Below, one piece after another: positions 1 to 11,250 of a stretch of 64,000 nt of DNA (positions are counted from its first letter, which is position 1; the number at the start of each line of letters is the position of its first letter). A program made the translations under genes and the position numbers. Below the pieces are notes generated by a model. That model saw nothing but the letters and a program-made list of their open reading frames with translations, did not search any database and was not told the origin of the DNA. Origin of the DNA: Tyto alba (lineage: Eukaryota; Chordata; Aves; Strigiformes; Tytonidae); the NCBI RefSeq assembly GCF_018691265.1, contig NW_024881316.1, positions 7,872,819-7,936,818 of the forward strand, in the 5' to 3' direction.

Positions 1-1097
1 CGTATAAACTAACAACTGATGGACAAAGGGGAAATTTGAGCTTTTGGACTATACACTAGAATGCACAATGCATTACATTTTCTAATTATGTTTATCACCT
101 AATGGAAGGTGAACAAGCATATAATTGAAGCAATCTGATTGAGCATGCTGTTCAGGATTTCCCATTTGTGTTTGTTTTGATTTGTTTTGTTTTGTTTTGT
201 TTTCTACCTGCATTTTCATGTTATAGCTTTCACCCCTTATTCATGATATGCAGGTTTACTTCTGTTCTCTTACTGATAATTTAAGATTATTTCTCATATC
301 AGGAGGTCTGATCCAAATATCAGTGAAGACAATGAAATTCATTCCAGGATTTCAATAGGCTTTGAATTAGATCTAAGTTTGCAGCTTTCTTCAATTTTAT
401 GATGATTACAGTAATCATAAGAATACCTTAGGCATTAAAAGTAACTTTCAGTCAAATATGAGAGTGAAGCTAGGTATTTTTATGGCTTTTTACAGTTTGG
501 AAAGGGTTAAAGAGTTTTATTTTACCTCAAAGCATCCTTAGTAAATTGATTCAAATAACTGTTGATACGTTAATCATTAAGAATTAACTTGAAGTCATTG
601 GGATTTATGCTGGCCACCCAGGAGAAAATTAATTGCATGATGTCAGTATATTTGGGGGATCCTCAAGTGTGTATGAAACAGGTATTCAGTACTGACATTA
701 ATGACCACAAGAGATAAGGTTTTTTACTCAAAAACTCCTTATTGGTTCCCCTGAGTCAGTAAAAAATATTAGTATAGATGGATGTTAGTTATTGTTTTCT
801 GTTGAAGGTTGTCAAGATCATGGAAGGGATAGTGGACATTGTTAGTGTAATATGCAAGCAAAATATGCTTGGGAAGAGAGGGTTGAATTCAGATTTACCA
901 CTAGCAGCAGAGTTTCCAAGTCTCCAGCTTTCATTCTCCAGGCAAATGTCTTAAACCATATTGCAACCATCCATCCCTGGAGTTCCAGGTAGGTTCCTGA
1001 GCTGTGAAGAATGATCCTTAACACCAAGGAGTGGAAAGGGAAGAAAATGCAAATAAGTGCTGCTCTACCGCCCTGAGTACCGAATGCTGGTTATTGG
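1..1097. other. AT-rich non-coding stretch, no gene seen
   Basis: Stop codons are dense in all frames and I see no splice-bounded open frame or complete mobile element. The only marked structure is a short TTTTG pentamer run at 171-203. The stretch reads as ordinary intronic or intergenic vertebrate DNA. Confidence 0.6.
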
Positions 1098-1184
1098 TTT
1101 TTTTTTTTTTTTTTTTTTTGTTTGTTTGTTTGGTTTTTTTTTTGTTTGTTTTTTGTTTGTTTGTTTGTTTGTTTGTTTGTTTTT
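1098..1184. repeat. poly(T) followed by (TTTG)n microsatellite
   Basis: A run of about 22 T passes directly into TTTG tetramers with two T-rich breaks, ending before an AATAAA at about 1,185. A T-run next to TTTG units is typical replication-slippage sequence. No LINE or SINE body is recognisable on either side, so I call it a simple repeat and not a retroposon tail. Confidence 0.9.
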
Positions 1185-4100
1185 AATAAAAATATAACTT
1201 TAACATTTATATAAGCAGCCTTGGCTGACATAAATTAATTTTACTGACTTTCTGAAACAAAGAGGATTATTCTTGTGGCTGTAAACTTATTTTTCTTCTT
1301 TGTTGAGTCTTATGGTTCAACCATAAATAAGTACTGAGCCATGTAAGTACTAGCTCCGCTTGCTGATCAGATCAACCAGACTTTCTTCAATCAGTCAATT
1401 GTGATGGGCACCACGTGGGTTTTATTAGATTCAAATGCACATCTCCCAGGAGTGTGCCCAGTAGAAGATAATCTGGGTAAATTAATCCTATACCTCTCCT
1501 GCAGTGCTGTTATTGCACAACGATGCTGGATCATGGTTTGGTGATAAATTAAAATAGAATGGAAGTTGGACCTCATCTGAGTTCTCATACCTCCACCACT
1601 ACCCTTCTTTCTCCTGACTTTAGTTACATTCTCTGAAAAGTGTGGTTATTCTTGAGGAAGTTAGTACTGCTCTGACAATGATGACCATATGGGTTTACAT
1701 ATGGGGTCTGCTTGTTTCCTTCATCTCAGTGGAGTTTGGATGGGACTTGAACACAGGTTCAAATGTTTCCAGGTGTATGTACAGTGAAGAACTACAGATG
1801 TTTCAGGGACTGCTTGATGTTGCTCACTAGGCCATGCAATTAGGTTTGTGGTGGCGCTAGCCTGTGGTACTCTGGACATAGAAGGTTCCTTGTTATTTAC
1901 TCTGAACAATCTTGTTTTGAGAGCCAAAATCCTTGTTTTGGCCTAGTCTCTAAAAAACCTGTAGCAGCTCACCTCTTAAGCCTGTGATGAAGCCAGGCAT
2001 TTAACAGTGCCAGAAATCTTTTGCTAATACTGTAAACATTCTTGCCTCCTACAGAAACTTGTGCAGATTCTTACAGGTAACACTTATGCACACACAGTCA
2101 TGTCTATGAACATTTAAATATGGTGTAATTATCAGGAGATTACATATAGCCTAAGGCAGAATCCAACCTTTTTTATTGAAAGGGCCCACTTTCCCTTTTT
2201 ATTAAAAGGACTCTGTTCTCCCTGTAAAACTGGATATTATAAAATATTATTCTAAGTAGTCGATACAAATTAACTGAATCTTGAGATGCCCACAGTATAG
2301 AAGCAGCAATATATTCATATGATGTTGAGAAGATGCTTAAAGAAACTAGTCATTGAACTATTGGCTTTTATTTGTAAACAGGTGACATAAATTACTGTTA
2401 TGCTTAATTATATCTGGCCTCCGCATCACTGAATTTTGCAGGCACTCATTTACCCCCCAAAATACTTGTTAAAACAAATATCTATGCTTCAAATAGGAAT
2501 TTACCTTACTCTTGCTATTACAAAAAAATAAAAGACTGGTAAAATCTCAAGGAAAAGCAGCATCCAGAGCCATCCTGTAGCTTCAGCGCAATCTGAGAAA
2601 ACAAATATATGCTGCAATGAGATGGTGAGAATATTTGCATGCAGATGTGTAAAAACTCTTAGGGCTTATAGATGAAGGACCATGGACTTTGCAAAGGGAG
2701 AGGAATTATTTTAGTCTAGCTAAAATAGAATCAGTCAAAGGTGAAAGGAACTTTCTGTTGAATAAGTAATAATAAGTAGCAAGTATGTCCTCTGTGTTGC
2801 CTAAATCTAGAGCAAGTACAAAAGTTCATGCTTCTAATTCAGGACTTCAAAGTCATCATTAGCTTTTTATGTTTAAACCAACAAGGCTTGCAAGAAAGCA
2901 GGCCAGGTTTCCTCTAAAATTTAAAATTCACAGAATTCACTTTGAAATTTAATAGAGTACTATTTGCTAAAGTAAACATTTTGGTCACAGTGGTGACAGA
3001 TGTACCCATACAACTGTGTTTCTTTTTAAAGTGTTCCAGCACTCTCACAGGCTAGCTACTATAACATATCATGCTAGAATAACCACTTAAAATGACACAT
3101 ATTTCAACAGTAGATATAGATATACATTTTTATGTATACACAAAGTTCTTCAAATAAGACATCTATCTTAGGTATGTCATTACATTCTATATGATATTGA
3201 AGTTTGTATAATGTTACACTTTTCCTCAGCTGAAAAGGTAATTGGAAGAAGTTCCTGTTTCATTCCTAGGGCTTGATCTCATGGAGTCAAAACCTTTACA
3301 TTCATCCAGCGAAGTACTTAAACACATACCTCAGTTTAAATGGTAATTCACATCCAGCTGGGTGTAAGACCATATTTAGAATCCCACGGGTACATCCCTG
3401 GATATTTGGTCCTCTGCAGTGCCCAACCCTTATGTTCTACAAATAGCAGACACGAATGCATTGTTTAGCCTCTATGTGAAGAAGCAAAAAGATGCACGAG
3501 TCTGTTAGTGACTTTCAGTGTATATTGTAAATAGCTGCAGCGGCAATATTTTTAAAGCTTGGCTTATTCTTTGCAGCTGAGTGAAAGGTACTGCTTGGTT
3601 TACAATGCATAGCAAATCCAATTAAGGTAACAGAGCTGCTGAAATTCCTTTCACATTGAGATCAAAACCAGCTTTGCTAAGCCATGTAATTTTTCCAGTA
3701 AGCATAGAACTGAGACACTTATATGCATTAAAAGGAATTTCTCCATGCAATAAATGTTGCATGTTAGCCAGTATCTTCTTTTTGTAACATATTTGTCATT
3801 CATATGGAAGAGTTGAATAATTGTACAGTGAATGAAGCTCAAGAACATCAATTATAGGTACTGAAGAAAACAAAACATTGGAATTATGAATAACATCTTG
3901 TTTATTTAATGTCACTGTACACAGCATTTGTATTGTCTAAGAATGTGTCTATAAACATTTCAATTTATCCATACATAGATGAGCCGGACTGTAATCACTG
4001 TAATGACAACAGTTTCAGTTAGTTTCTTTCACAGTGAATTTGGCACTGATATTTCCTCTCTCTTCAGTAAGAGGAAAAAAGAAAATGTGAGGTGTACCTT

Positions 4101-5150
4101 AGTGCATGGAAAAGGAAGAGTAGCGAATGTGACATATTTCTTGTATGCCTGAGGATTTCGGCTCATCATTTGGATCAGGTGACGTGGAAAGGAAGACAGA
4201 ATGAGAGATAACATATCTAAACCCTCTTGCACAATGTGAAATCCCCCCTTCGTTCCAAGTGTCTCCAAGCAACAACAGCAAAATCTCCTGAGTTAATGTA
4301 CCAAGTAATAAACCAAAGCAGAACTTTTTTTTTTTTTTAAAATAACCTTTACAAGAGAAATGCAGAAGGTGAGGAAGGAAAGATAAAGAGATCTCCTTCT
4401 GTTAGTTTAATACATTTGTGATTCTCTTAGATATCACAGGGAGAATCTTGATTTAGGAGTGTAGATGATAAGGAGAAGATGCTAAACAAGGTATGCTTTC
4501 CTCAGATGAATCAAGGTGAATTTTCTGCTAAGAAATGCAGCATAAATGAAAGATATTAGATTAAAAATAACTCATGCTCTGTGCTCCAGGAACTCTTGGG
4601 AGAGCTAGCAAGTGTGCCAGTAGGGGAAAGGAGCTATTGCATCATGTTTCTTTGGGAATATTGCTGCTAGCAAGGAGGAAAGGGAGACTGATGTGCGTTT
4701 TTAATGAGCTTCAGATTATTTCTGAAACTTCTGAAACCTCTTTAAAGTGGAAAGGAGATTAGCAGAGTGAAAACAGTTTTGAAATGCCTACTTAATTCTA
4801 TCATTTTTTCCCTAAGTCTTATCTCCAAACCAAAAAAAAATCTATTTTATTGCATGGAAACACAGCAGCTGTTAGGTCCATACATACTGCTCTATTTATG
4901 AGTTAAGCCATTCGCTTAGATGAAAATCTATCAAAGCAGTTTAGGAAAAAGATTAATATTGTTACCTTTCATAGAAGTGGAGACTATACACTAAAATATA
5001 TTCACATATCCTTCCTTCTCTAGTATTTGTATTCTGATCCTTACATAATTTTAAGTAAATGAATAACTTAATATCATGTAGTACTTGTTAAGAGATAAGA
5101 AGCTCATATGCACACACAAAGAAAGAATAGAGAAACAATGGCGAGAGGAG
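1185..5150. other. AT-rich non-coding stretch, no gene seen
   Basis: About 4 kb without a recognisable gene or mobile element. Open frames are at most about 80 codons and none has a recognisable product. A short poly(T) lies at about 4,327-4,339. Parts (for example 3,450-3,650) are slightly more complex in composition and could hold conserved non-coding sequence, but that cannot be judged without an alignment. Confidence 0.55.
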
Positions 5151-5154
5151 TAAC

Positions 5155-6185
5155 TCAGTAACCTGTCCCAGCTGCTTCCAGGCCACCAGCAACAAAAGAA
5201 CCACCACCTCGACAAGACCAGAGGAGCACAGGGGCACAGTGACAGGCATGAACCCAAATCAAGGGCTCTGGAGGAATGTTCACCCTGCCCAGGCCCCTCC
5301 TGGGGCTGTCCCAGCAGAGCCATCAGCTCTGCTTTCTGGGGGTGATGCTTATGACAGTGACCCATCAGGAGCAGCTCTCCGGATCACCCTACAGGGGTTC
5401 ACTGCCTAGGGGTGTGGGATATATTATGTGATGCAGGGAGATAGCATTTTTGGGATTGCACGGGGGCTTATTATAGGATGTTTAGGGAAAGAATCAGAGG
5501 CAGAAAAAGGGAGGGATTTAGTTGATGTTGGTAGGAACAAGTGTGGGAAATAGAGCGATAGGGAAATAAATGAGCCCCTTTGTCATATAAATAATTTTTT
5601 GGTGAATACATTTGTCTGTCCATGCCCTGTGCCTGATCATATCAGTTTTTTGTATCTCCTTAATAAACTCCGCCTTCAACTATTTTCTGATAAGGGACTC
5701 TTTAGTCTGCATGTATATAGGGGTGAGTGCAGATGTACAAGTGAGTGATCACCAGCAAAGATCAAGATGGATTGATCAGCAAGTAGGTGAAGTGGCCTGG
5801 GAGCCAGGAGGTGATTGGGCCTCTAAGGACCAGCTCAGGGTGTGAAAGTAACTGTGTCTCTAAGGGTAAGAGCACAGGCAGGCAGGCAGGCTGTGAGAAC
5901 AGGGAGAGACTGGGATCAAGGGGCAGGTACTGTGCAGACTGAGTGTCTGGGCCCAGCTCCTGGGTGGACCCACCTTGTACATATTCATGTACATATTTTT
6001 GCACCATTGGAACTCCATCCTGCTCAGTCAGAGAGGGGAGGAGGATGAGACCATTTGTGCTGTTGGTGTTTATGTGAGTGCTCTGTGAACTGTGGCCAGA
6101 CCTGTATATATCCATATATATTGTAGATGGTGAGAATTATTTATCAGATATACACACTCAACCTCACTACTGGAGAGACTGGGTG
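5155..6185 (+). mobile_element. Probable LTR-retroelement-derived segment
   Basis: This block is clearly GC-richer than its flanks and reads like avian endogenous-retrovirus LTR or LTR-adjacent sequence. AATAAA occurs at 5,565-5,570 and 5,662-5,667, the second followed by T-rich sequence, as expected around a polyadenylation region on the plus strand. A short AGGC tandem lies near 5,878-5,892. Short open frames on both strands (up to 117 codons at 5,762-6,115 minus) have no recognisable domain and are most likely by-products of composition. I could not define TG/CA termini or a target-site duplication, so the limits are approximate. It could instead be another kind of interspersed repeat or an old single-copy GC island. 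Confidence 0.4.
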
Positions 6186-7440
6186 ACTGAAACAAGACTA
6201 CAAGGAAGCCAGGCTCTGAAGACAATCACAGGAGGTCCAGGCAATGCAAAAGGAAGGGATCCTCTAAATTTCCAAACTCATCTGATTGTGTAATCTCAAC
6301 ATCACTCAAGATAGAGCACCACCTGCAGTTCAGACAATTGCACTTAATATTTTTTATTTCCTCATCTTCTGTTACCCAGGGCAGTTTTACTCATTTTAGC
6401 ATGATTTGCAGAGTCAATTGTCAAGCTGGTTTGTCTTTTTATAAATGCTTAAAGGTATCCAGAAATTATTCTAAGTTTCCAAAGATTAACAGAATTAAAA
6501 TTCTCTTTAGCTGGCTGAAAATGCTATGATTTTTATTGGTTTGTCATTTTTCACAAAACCAGACAAAACCAATAATGATGAAAAAGAAACAGAAATTTCT
6601 TGCTATTTTTGTCAGCCTTTCTACTTTAGTGTTTTTGCTTAAGGTATATCTTCAAATCAAATTGTTTTGTCGTGCTACTTTGCTGAAATAGGATCATTAT
6701 GCCCAACTCTAATGCTCAAGAAATAATAAAATATAATCAGCTGCATTTTACAAAGAGGGTAAAGTAAACAAAGGTGTTCCAAAGCCTGAAATTAGGCTTT
6801 CTGCTTCACAAAGAAGTTTTGGTTTATTTTTAATGGTTTATGACCTTTGCAGTGGCATATTGTGTGCTCCCTGCAAACACAAATATACATCAGAATTTGC
6901 AACTTCATGCTAGGCAGCACTAAGGCTAAGCATAAAGGAGGCAGCACATCTGTATCAGCTTCCAAATCCTATCATATCTTTGAGGCTGCTATATCTGTCT
7001 TTTCCTAGAGAGATGTTCAGAACTGAACTTATCATACCCACCAAAGAACATGAAGGCTTGTATTGTGTGAATGGCAGACACCTCAGCATGCATTGGCAAG
7101 GGAGTTATCATAGGAAAATTGAGTTATATGGTGCTAAATTTGATCTTGTCTAGCTCCTCAAAGTAGTATCAACTGTACCTATTCCATTCCTGACAGACCT
7201 TTACCTTGTCTGTTTGTAAAGCCCTCTGATGACAGTGATGGCTCTGCCTGCTCTGCCTTTCCTGGTGCGCAAGGGTCTGACTTTCTATTCCAAAGCACTG
7301 ACACTTTTCCCCAAGAGTGCCCCTGAATTCTTCTTGCTGCCGTTTTCTCCTTCTCATATCCACCATGGAAAAAGGGAAAAGACAGCTTCTTCATATGTAA
7401 CAACTTCTTTTGTACTTGAACAGTATTATTCTTCCTCCCT
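6186..7440. other. Non-coding stretch, no gene seen
   Basis: AT-rich sequence with no recognisable repeat. Overlapping open frames of 65-93 codons occur near 7,170-7,460 on both strands, which is what a locally stop-poor patch gives. None resembles a known protein. Confidence 0.5.
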
Positions 7441-8720
7441 TTTCTTAGACTAAACAACATTACATCTTTTACATAAATTATATATAATGGTTTCCTCCCT
7501 CTTGTATTAGTGCATCTTGCCTGTGGAGGATCTTATACTTGTTCCAGAATCTTTTTTCCCTGGTTTGCTTACAATACTGTCATAATAATCAGTGCCAAAA
7601 GCCATTCTAAAGTCAAGAAGCATATCCATACTACTTCTTTCCTACCCACAAGATCTATTACTCAGTTGTAGAAAGAAATGTACTTTGCTTAACATGATTT
7701 GCTCTGACAATTATACATCAGCTGCTTGTTATCTTCCCCATATTTGCAAATTGGCTATTTGATTATTTGTCTTGGAGTTAATTTGAAAGTAGAATCTGTA
7801 ATCTATAATCTATTAGGTATTCTACTTTTGTTTGCTGAAATTCAGCACTGCATTCTTCCTTTTTCTGGTCTTTTGATCCATCTGCTGTCCTCCTCAAATT
7901 CTCATGAATAACTGCTGTCATTTCAGAGATTACTTCAGCTATCTTTTCATTACCCTATAATGAAATTCATCAGACCCAGTCAATCTGAAAGAGCTAAATA
8001 TGCTTTTAGTTGCCATTTTAATTTTCTGTCCAAAGATATCAGCATTTGTTGTTTGTAGTGATTGAAGTTATTTTTTTTTTCAGTTAGGCAAAGGTGTTTT
8101 AAATTATACTTAGGTCACTTGCTTGTTATCAAGTGTTCCCTCTCATGGAATAGTGACCAATTACTGCCTTGTTTATATTTTTATTTTATACTGTGGAGTT
8201 GATTCTTGATACTTTGGATGTCTCTTCCTATTTGGATCTCATTTCATGTCTGTCAAACTAACTTCCAGCTGGTTTTGAGGAGCTTTGTTGGTTTGGTTTT
8301 CCACTCACTCCTTGCATGCTTTCCCCTTACTTTTGAATCAATGAAGAGTACCAGATTTATCCAAGTAGGTCACTTGTTATCTCTTTTGGCTGTCATAGAT
8401 TACATGAGTGCCCTAAATGTAATTTCTCTGAGAAAATCTCAGTTACTCATGACACTTTTTCTCCCTTTGACCTGCTTCACATGCAGTGTTTCTTAAATTG
8501 GATTAATTAATTGAGAATAATTTTCTTGAAATTCTCTTTAGGAATCATAATGGATTTTGAAGATCACTCCCAAATTGTTTTTCAGCTCTTCGGACAACAT
8601 TTCCCTACTGATTGGGACTAAATCTACAGAAAAATTTACGCTGCTTATTCTATTTCTTTCTTCACCTTCTCTGTCACTTTCTGTAGTATCGGACACTAGC
8701 CTTAATTGACCTGCAGTATA
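7440..8720 (-). mobile_element. Ancient CR1 LINE fragment, reverse-transcriptase region, inverted
   Basis: The plus strand shows the landmarks of an antisense amniote CR1 ORF2 in the expected order. There is a match near 7,590-7,730 (the 'AAAGTCAAGA' region, then 'CATGATTTGCTCTGAC'), a TCTATAATC block near 7,800, and the 'GATTACTTCAGCTATC...ATTCATCAGACCC' region near 7,925-7,980. Weaker similarity continues upstream in the element to about 8,640. In sense orientation the element therefore reads on the minus strand, 5' end at the right, 3' part missing. Frameshifts and stops are everywhere, so it is an old dead copy. CR1 normally encodes an ORF2 protein with endonuclease and reverse transcriptase. 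Plus-strand open frames here (for example 8,206-8,496) are antisense by-products. Confidence 0.75.
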
Positions 8721-9046
8721 TATTTGGATTCTAAATCTATATCTGTAAAATTAAATGGTATCCTGAAATATTCAATTTTACTGCAGTGTGGCTGGTGATA
8801 ATGAGCTGTTGGAATGTATACCCTAAAATTTCTTCTAAAATGTTCCTTGAAAATCAGAGCATTCCAGGAACAATTTCCATTAAGCAGTTTTCGTGCACTC
8901 ACCCTGCTCTGGAGGAAAGAGAGTTACTTGCAGAGATACTGGCACTTTTGTGCCAGATGGTCTTAGTAAATGAAACCATTTACTATTACAAATGCAGTCA
9001 GTGAGCCACTGTGGTGGATGAATAGCAACATTTGGAATTGTACTTG
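8721..9046. other. Short unassigned non-coding spacer
   Basis: Nothing recognisable apart from the 5-bp target-site copy ACTTG at 9,042-9,046 immediately before the LTR. Confidence 0.5.
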
Positions 9047-9192
9047 TGTCCTGGTTGGTGCTGGCCTAGAGTTCCCGTTGGTCTGGCAGCGGGAGGAGCT
9101 GCAGCCCCCTGAGACCCCAGGGGCTCCCCAGGGCCCAGTGCCCTCACCTGTGTGCGGGGGCGGGGGGAGCACAGCTGGAGGGCTGGGCCCTG

Positions 9193-9238
9193 ATTGGCCA
9201 ATATCCCCTGTCACGTGACATCACGCTCACTATATAAA
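9193..9238 (+). promoter_or_regulatory. LTR core promoter (CCAAT, E-box, TATA)
   Basis: An inverted CCAAT motif, then the 8-bp E-box palindrome TCACGTGA (USF/TFE3-type site), a nearby CATCACG, and TATATAAA lie in 46 bp with normal promoter spacing. All core elements look intact, so the LTR could start a plus-strand transcript near 9,260-9,270. Activity is inferred, not shown. Confidence 0.65.
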
Positions 9239-9391
9239 GGCAGGAGTGGGCCAGGAGGGGCTCTCACTCCTGGGAGTGTGGCCACGGGGCCTTTGTGTTG
9301 GGGATCGCCGGCCGGGAGCAGGCGGGAGGTGAGCAGCTGTATGGTACATTACCTGTCGGTACTGCTGTCAGCGTATTGTTCTGTCACTGTT

Positions 9392-9397
9392 ATTAAA
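9392..9397 (+). terminator. LTR polyadenylation signal ATTAAA
   Basis: ATTAAA followed by TGTTGTTATCT, a GT/T-rich downstream element, in the position where R meets U5. The same context occurs inverted in the 56.9-kb LTR (57,049-57,054), supporting function in the ancestral element. Confidence 0.65.
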
Positions 9398-9527
9398 CTG
9401 TTGTTATCTCCACCCTCGAGTCTCCCTTTGCCCCTCCGATTCCCTCCCCGTTCCCCAGTTGGGGGGAGGGTGGGTGAGCGGCTGCGGGGCGTTCAGCTGC
9501 TGAGTAGGCTCAAACGATGACGACTTG

Positions 9528-10977
9528 AGTCATCCTCAGAAGGTGCTTACTTGGACATTGTTGACACTCCGTTCATGAATACAGGAAACTCCTTCCCTTC
9601 ATTATGTAGAAATATTAGATGTCTCAATGCCCAGGGATGGATCAGACTGCAGCCTGTGGCAAAACAACTCTGGTCCCATTATTTAATAGTACTTTGTTCT
9701 GTAATGCAGAATTTGTACAGAAGCTTACTGAGATTCATGCTTGCTGCACTAGATAAACTAGTCACTTGCCCCCCAAATTTTGATCTCTTCTATAAACACA
9801 ATATGATGAAAAAAGTCACAATAAACTTTATATTACAGATTTTCTTTTGCTTTTACTGCTTTATTGCTAAATTTTTGATGTATTACTGTTCTCCAGCTAA
9901 CAACCTTGTCTCTTTATCTCTGTATATAATTAATTGAACATCAGAAAACATCATCAATCAGAAATTCTTCCTCACTTCTAGTAAGGAAATAAAATAGCAA
10001 AACAATTTTATGGCCATAAAAATTGATCTGTCTCAAGGTTCTGAGTACAGCTTTCTTTATAGCCTCTATTTGCTGAGGGGAAAAAGTAAAGTTTTGGAGT
10101 AAGTTTGTAATATATACTGTATAATACATTTCCACAGTATTAAACATGTTTTGGTATTTGTTCAAGCCACTTGTGCTGACTGGAGAATTCCAGTGCTGAT
10201 TATTTTTTTGTGTAGAACACCAAAAGAATAAAAAGCATCCTAATAGACCTGCTGAACCAACAGTCCTGATTCAGCAGAGTATGTAAGTCAAAAATAGTAA
10301 CTGGGCTAGTAATGATTAAAGAATGCTATGTTCTCTAGCCAATGTGTGGAATAAAATGAGATAATTAATAATGTATCTAGTAGTTTTAATGCTCCAAACA
10401 AAATGGCTGAAATGTATTTATAGATATTTTAACTGCGGGCAGCTCTCGGCATGGTTCCAGAGGGAAACTCAGACTCATATCTTTGGAAATATAGTTAGAT
10501 ACCAATGACTGTCCACTATTATACCATTCCTAGAGGAGCCCTTGATAAGTACACTCATATTAAGCATATTTTAAAATACCTTAATGATAAAGGGCCCGAG
10601 TAGTTGCAAGTTAGAATTATCAACAACCCTGTTCTTTTCAGACTGTAAATTGGTCAAATGTGATTGGGAGAATAAACTAGGGGAATTATCTCAGTTACGT
10701 ATGGTACTCCTGGCAAGTTACACTCACAGTACTGGAGCTGTACTGAACATTAGGGTTGCATTTCAAACATGAGAATTGTTTTAGGTTTCTGAAAGATGTT
10801 ACTGACTTTTTATTATGAAGTAATTACGTTCCTTTAAAAAGGCAAAAAATATTGAATCTTGGGAGTTCTTTTAATTTTGATATGATTTAGAAAAAGAGTG
10901 CTGAGGCCTAAAAACCTTCTCAATAACATCCATTTGTTAAACTCAGTGAATATCTGAATCTTGATCTTTGAACAGTG
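9528..10977. other. Non-coding stretch, no gene seen
   Basis: AT-rich DNA. The longest open frame (9,551-9,937 plus, 128 codons) starts inside LTR-adjacent sequence, has no recognisable domain, and its C-terminal part is T-rich and hydrophobic by composition. I regard it as chance. Confidence 0.5.
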
Positions 10978-11250
10978 TGTCCTGGTTTAAATCCAGAAGG
11001 CAGTTGAGCACCATGCAGCCACTCCTTCCCTCCTTTTTCCTCAGGGGTGGGGAGGAGAAAATAAAACAAAAGGCTCTGGGATTAAGACAACAACAGGGAA
11101 GGATAACTCACCAATTATGGTCATGGGCAGAAGACTGACTTGATTGGGGAAGATAAAGAATAGCAATTTAATTTGAACACCTCAGGTAGACTTCAAAGGT
11201 ATGCATTTACATTTCTGGTGGATGTTTAAGCTGGCTGGATAACTCCATGC
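10978..11250 (-). mobile_element. Decayed LTR remnant related to the 9-kb solo LTR, inverted
   Basis: The segment begins TGTCCTGGTTTAA, the inverted 3' terminus of the LTR family, and continues with the family's antisense U5 landmarks: AGCACCATGCAGCC, a C/T-rich run, GGGGTGGGGAGGAG, and a remnant of the AGACA..AACA region. TCATGGGCAG follows at about 11,120. Similarity fades after about 11,150-11,250 and I find no other terminus or target-site duplication. It is more diverged than the copies at 9.0 and 56.9 kb, so presumably older. Confidence 0.65.

Larger units (their letters stand above)
9047..9522 (+). mobile_element. Solo LTR of an avian endogenous retrovirus (ERVL-like)
   Basis: A CpG- and GC-rich block of about 476 bp with complete LTR architecture in an AT-rich setting. 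It starts TGTCCTGG. Inside are an inverted CCAAT (ATTGGCCAAT, 9,193-9,202), an E-box palindrome (TCACGTGA, 9,211-9,218), a TATA box (TATATAAA, 9,231-9,238), an ATTAAA polyadenylation signal (9,392-9,397) and a GT/C-rich U5. ACTTG flanks it on both sides (9,042-9,046 and 9,523-9,527), a 5-bp target-site duplication as expected for ERVL-type integration. The 3' end reads ...GACG(A) where a canonical CA would stand, so it has diverged by a base or two. No internal retroviral genes remain, so the provirus was reduced by LTR-LTR recombination. Its U5 aligns well with the LTR at 56.9 kb. Confidence 0.85.

Noticed and set aside
9551..9937. 128-codon plus-strand frame after the solo LTR
   Set aside because: No recognisable domain, AT-rich hydrophobic end, no conserved-looking features. 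An LTR-driven transcript could cover it but nothing supports translation.
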